Assembly: GCA_965651535.1 (NCBI GenBank)
Contig: CBFGSX010000067.1
Coordinates: 1 to 7,654 of the forward strand
Reading direction: 5' to 3'
Length of the DNA: 7,654 nt
Source: JAQGJA01 sp965651535
GTDB lineage: Bacteria; Pseudomonadota; Alphaproteobacteria; Micavibrionales; SZUA-601
Positions 6,241-7,654 of this stretch are shown piece by piece. Below the pieces are notes generated by a model, which was given only the letters and a program-made list of their open reading frames with translations, searched no databases and had not been told where the DNA came from. The first letter of the stretch is position 1. The number at the start of each line of letters is the position of its first letter. The position numbers were made by a program, and so were the translations under genes.

Positions 6241-6816
6241 ATGATTAAGTTAACCTTACGGATTCTGGGTCTGGCGGCGCTGCTCTGGGGCGCCGGTTTC
6301 GTCCTGTATGCCGTGACGGTGTTGCGGCCTGCGCCCTATGACGGCCGCGCCGAGGGCATTGTCGTGCTGACGGGCGGGGACGGGCGCGTCGAAGCGGGCC
6401 TCAGTTTGCTTGCGGCAGCCAAGAGCGAAAGGCTGCTGATCTCGGGCGTGCATCGCGACGTACGGGTGGGCGAGATTCTGGCGTTGAACAAAAAACCCGC
6501 CGCGCTGGCGGACAAGATCGAGCTGGGCTTTGCGGCGCAGGACACGTTCGGCAATGCGGACGAGACGGCCGGGTGGATTGCGCGGCACGGCATCCGCTCG
6601 GTGATCGTCGTAACCGCGCATTATCATATGCCGCGCGCGCTGGTGCATCTGGGTGCGCGTCTGCCGGAAGTGGCGCTGTTTGCCCATCCGGTGACGCCGA
6701 AGATTTTTTTCGAATCCGGCTGGCATTTCCGCTTCGAGCCGTGGCGGCTGTTGCTGACGGAATATAACAAATTCATCCTGACCTATCCCCAAATTCTTTT
6801 ATTGAAGGTCGAATAA
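6241..6816 (+). CDS. YdcF/SanA/ElyC-family (DUF218) membrane-anchored protein
   Basis: A 191-residue protein with one N-terminal hydrophobic segment (about residues 6-28, LRILGLAALLWGAGFVLYAV) that acts as a membrane anchor, followed by a DUF218 domain. Domain marks: VVLTGGDGRVEAG (41-53), LLISGVH (65-71), the acidic-polar stretch DTFGNADETAGW (101-112), and VVTAHYHMPRAL (123-134). Relatives such as ElyC and SanA are linked to cell-envelope integrity and undecaprenyl-carrier use in Escherichia coli, but the biochemical reaction of the family is not settled. TAGG at 6232-6235 is a weak ribosome site. Its TAA is one base before the plsC ATG, so the two form an operon. In many alphaproteobacteria, as I recall, this pair follows ftsE-ftsX; here a divergent glycosyltransferase gene precedes it instead. 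The divergent gap is only 42 bases (or 12 with the upstream GTG of the neighbour) and shows no convincing promoter. Confidence 0.87.
   Translation: MIKLTLRILGLAALLWGAGFVLYAVTVLRPAPYDGRAEGIVVLTGGDGRVEAGLSLLAAAKSERLLISGVHRDVRVGEILALNKKPAALADKIELGFAAQDTFGNADETAGWIARHGIRSVIVVTAHYHMPRALVHLGARLPEVALFAHPVTPKIFFESGWHFRFEPWRLLLTEYNKFILTYPQILLLKVE
6804..6808 (+). promoter_or_regulatory. Shine-Dalgarno site of plsC
   Basis: GAAGG lies nine bases before the ATG at 6818 and twelve before a second ATG at 6821. The spacing favours 6818 as the start, giving a protein that begins MMW. The site is within the last codons of the upstream YdcF-family gene, as expected for a coupled operon. Confidence 0.5.
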
Positions 6817-6817
6817 C

Positions 6818-7546
6818 ATGATGTGGCGTTTGCGCGGCCTTTTGTTCAATGTGTTTTTTTACGGCTGCACCTTCGTCATGTTGACGATTTGCATTCCGTT
6901 CTGGTTTGCGCCGCGCAACTGGCAGCGCCGCATCCCGCCGGTCTGGCTGGCGGTGGTGTATTGGATCGAGCGTTATATCCTTGGTCTCGACTATGTGGTC
7001 GTGGGCCGCGAGAACCTGCCGCCGCCGCCTTATCTGGTGGCGATGAAGCACCAGAGCGCGTGGGAAACGATGAAGCTCTATGATCTTTACGGCAATCCGG
7101 CCATCGTGCTGAAAAAGGAGTTGATGGATCTGCCGCTGTGGGGCCGTTACGCCAAGGCAATGGATATGGTGCCGGTGGATCGTTCCAAAGGCGCAGAGGC
7201 GACGCGTTTCATGGTTGAAAGCGCGAAACAGGTCTTGGCCGACAAGCGTCCGCTGGTGGTATTCCCGCAAGGCACGCGCGTGGCGGTGAGTGACAAGCGC
7301 CCTTATAAATTCGGCATTATCAAACTTTATGAGGGGTTGAATATCCCGATCGTTCCGGTGGCAATCAATGCGGGCGTGTTCTGGCCGCGCAACGCCTTTT
7401 GGAAGCGCGGCGGCAAGATCACGGTGGAAATCCTTCCCGCCATTCCGCCGGGACGCGACGGTAAACAGGTCTTTGTCGAATTGCAGGAAATCATCGAAAC
7501 CCGTTCGGACGCGCTGGCGCAAGAAGCGCAAAAACAGATTCAGTAA
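6818..7546 (+). CDS. plsC: 1-acyl-sn-glycerol-3-phosphate acyltransferase (PlsC family)
   Basis: This membrane-bound enzyme adds the second acyl chain to lysophosphatidic acid, giving phosphatidic acid for phospholipid synthesis. The 242 residues show an N-terminal hydrophobic segment (about 8-30) and the four acyltransferase motifs in order: KHQSAWET (77-84, motif I), MVPVDRS (117-123, motif II with Arg122), FPQGTR (149-154, motif III, usually FPEGTR) and IPIVPVAIN (176-184, motif IV). Motif I is normally HX4D; here His78 is followed by Glu83, and motif III has Gln151 in place of Glu. Both changes are conservative, and the protein is complete and otherwise typical, so I read it as active. 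It could instead use another acyl acceptor, such as an ornithine lipid or lysophospholipid precursor. It is in an operon with the YdcF-family gene one base upstream, and its end overlaps a convergent minus-strand gene by seven bases. Confidence 0.9.
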   Translation: MMWRLRGLLFNVFFYGCTFVMLTICIPFWFAPRNWQRRIPPVWLAVVYWIERYILGLDYVVVGRENLPPPPYLVAMKHQSAWETMKLYDLYGNPAIVLKKELMDLPLWGRYAKAMDMVPVDRSKGAEATRFMVESAKQVLADKRPLVVFPQGTRVAVSDKRPYKFGIIKLYEGLNIPIVPVAINAGVFWPRNAFWKRGGKITVEILPAIPPGRDGKQVFVELQEIIETRSDALAQEAQKQIQ

Positions 7547-7654
7547 ACGTATTGCGGGGTTTTGGGGCCGTTCGCGACTTCGTTCAGATAGTCCAAAGGC
7601 TTTTTATCCGCGCCAAAATTTTCCTGCATCGTAGAAAGCAGAACAAACCTGTCT
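7540..7654 (-). CDS. C-terminal end of an unidentified protein, 5' part beyond the window
   Basis: Reading the minus strand leftwards from 7653 gives 37 codons without a stop, ending in TGA at 7542-7540. The peptide starts DRFVLLSTMQENFGADKK, continues with PLDYLNEV and ends GPKTPQYVY. I do not recognise it. The codons resemble those of the neighbours (CTG, GAC, GCG, CCG), and no other frame offers a better explanation of the stretch downstream of plsC. A small protein starting at the ATG at 7629-7627 (29 residues) is possible, but that ATG has no ribosome site and the frame stays open to the edge, so a larger truncated gene is more likely. Gamma-glutamylcyclotransferase genes are, as I recall, sometimes next to plsC in alphaproteobacteria, but the match of this tail is too weak to call. 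The stop overlaps the last seven bases of plsC. Confidence 0.5.
   Translation of the reverse strand, partial: DRFVLLSTMQENFGADKKPLDYLNEVANGPKTPQYVY

Noticed and set aside
6773..7531. 252-codon minus-strand frame opposite plsC
   Set aside because: Antisense to all four acyltransferase motifs; composition rich in His, Arg and Gln, as expected for a shadow frame.

Overview
The window is GC-rich bacterial chromosome with strong G/C preference at third codon positions, tightly packed on both strands, and no rRNA, tRNA, CRISPR array, insertion sequence or phage gene that I can see. Protein flavour (an ETF-ubiquinone oxidoreductase, a ydcF-plsC pair, a PlsC with a KHQSAWET motif) and one Caulobacter-like promoter point to an alphaproteobacterium. 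I cannot name genus or species.

Layout: (1) 1-1559, minus strand: most of an electron transfer flavoprotein-ubiquinone oxidoreductase, whose last ~25 residues lie beyond the left edge. (2) 1560-1669: a 110-bp divergent promoter region with nested inverted repeats. (3) 1670-2659, plus: a patatin-like serine esterase/phospholipase of the RssA type. (4) 2712-3671, plus: a UDP-glucuronate decarboxylase (UDP-xylose synthase). (5) 3668-4411, plus: a protein shaped like a class I methyltransferase whose SAM and active-site motifs look eroded, overlapping gene 4 by ATGA. (6) 4408-6198, minus: a TPR protein fused to a GT61-family glycosyltransferase, convergent with gene 5 so that both stop codons share one CTAG. 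(7) 6241-6816 and (8) 6818-7546, plus: a YdcF/DUF218 envelope protein and a PlsC-type 1-acylglycerol-3-phosphate acyltransferase. (9) 7540-7654, minus: the C-terminal 37 codons of an unidentified protein that overlaps the end of plsC.

Working together: the centre of the window (genes 4-6) looks like a small glycan-modification module. The decarboxylase would supply UDP-xylose, the GT61 enzyme is a natural candidate to transfer it (relatives of GT61 in plants use UDP-pentoses), and the methyltransferase-like protein is co-translated with the sugar-nucleotide enzyme. The TPR array in front of the glycosyltransferase suggests a protein partner or protein acceptor. Genes 7-8 belong to envelope and phospholipid synthesis, gene 3 to lipid hydrolysis, and gene 1 to fatty-acid and amino-acid oxidation feeding the quinone pool. 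The glycan module is inference from family membership and proximity; the individual enzyme calls, other than gene 5 and gene 9, are well supported by motifs.
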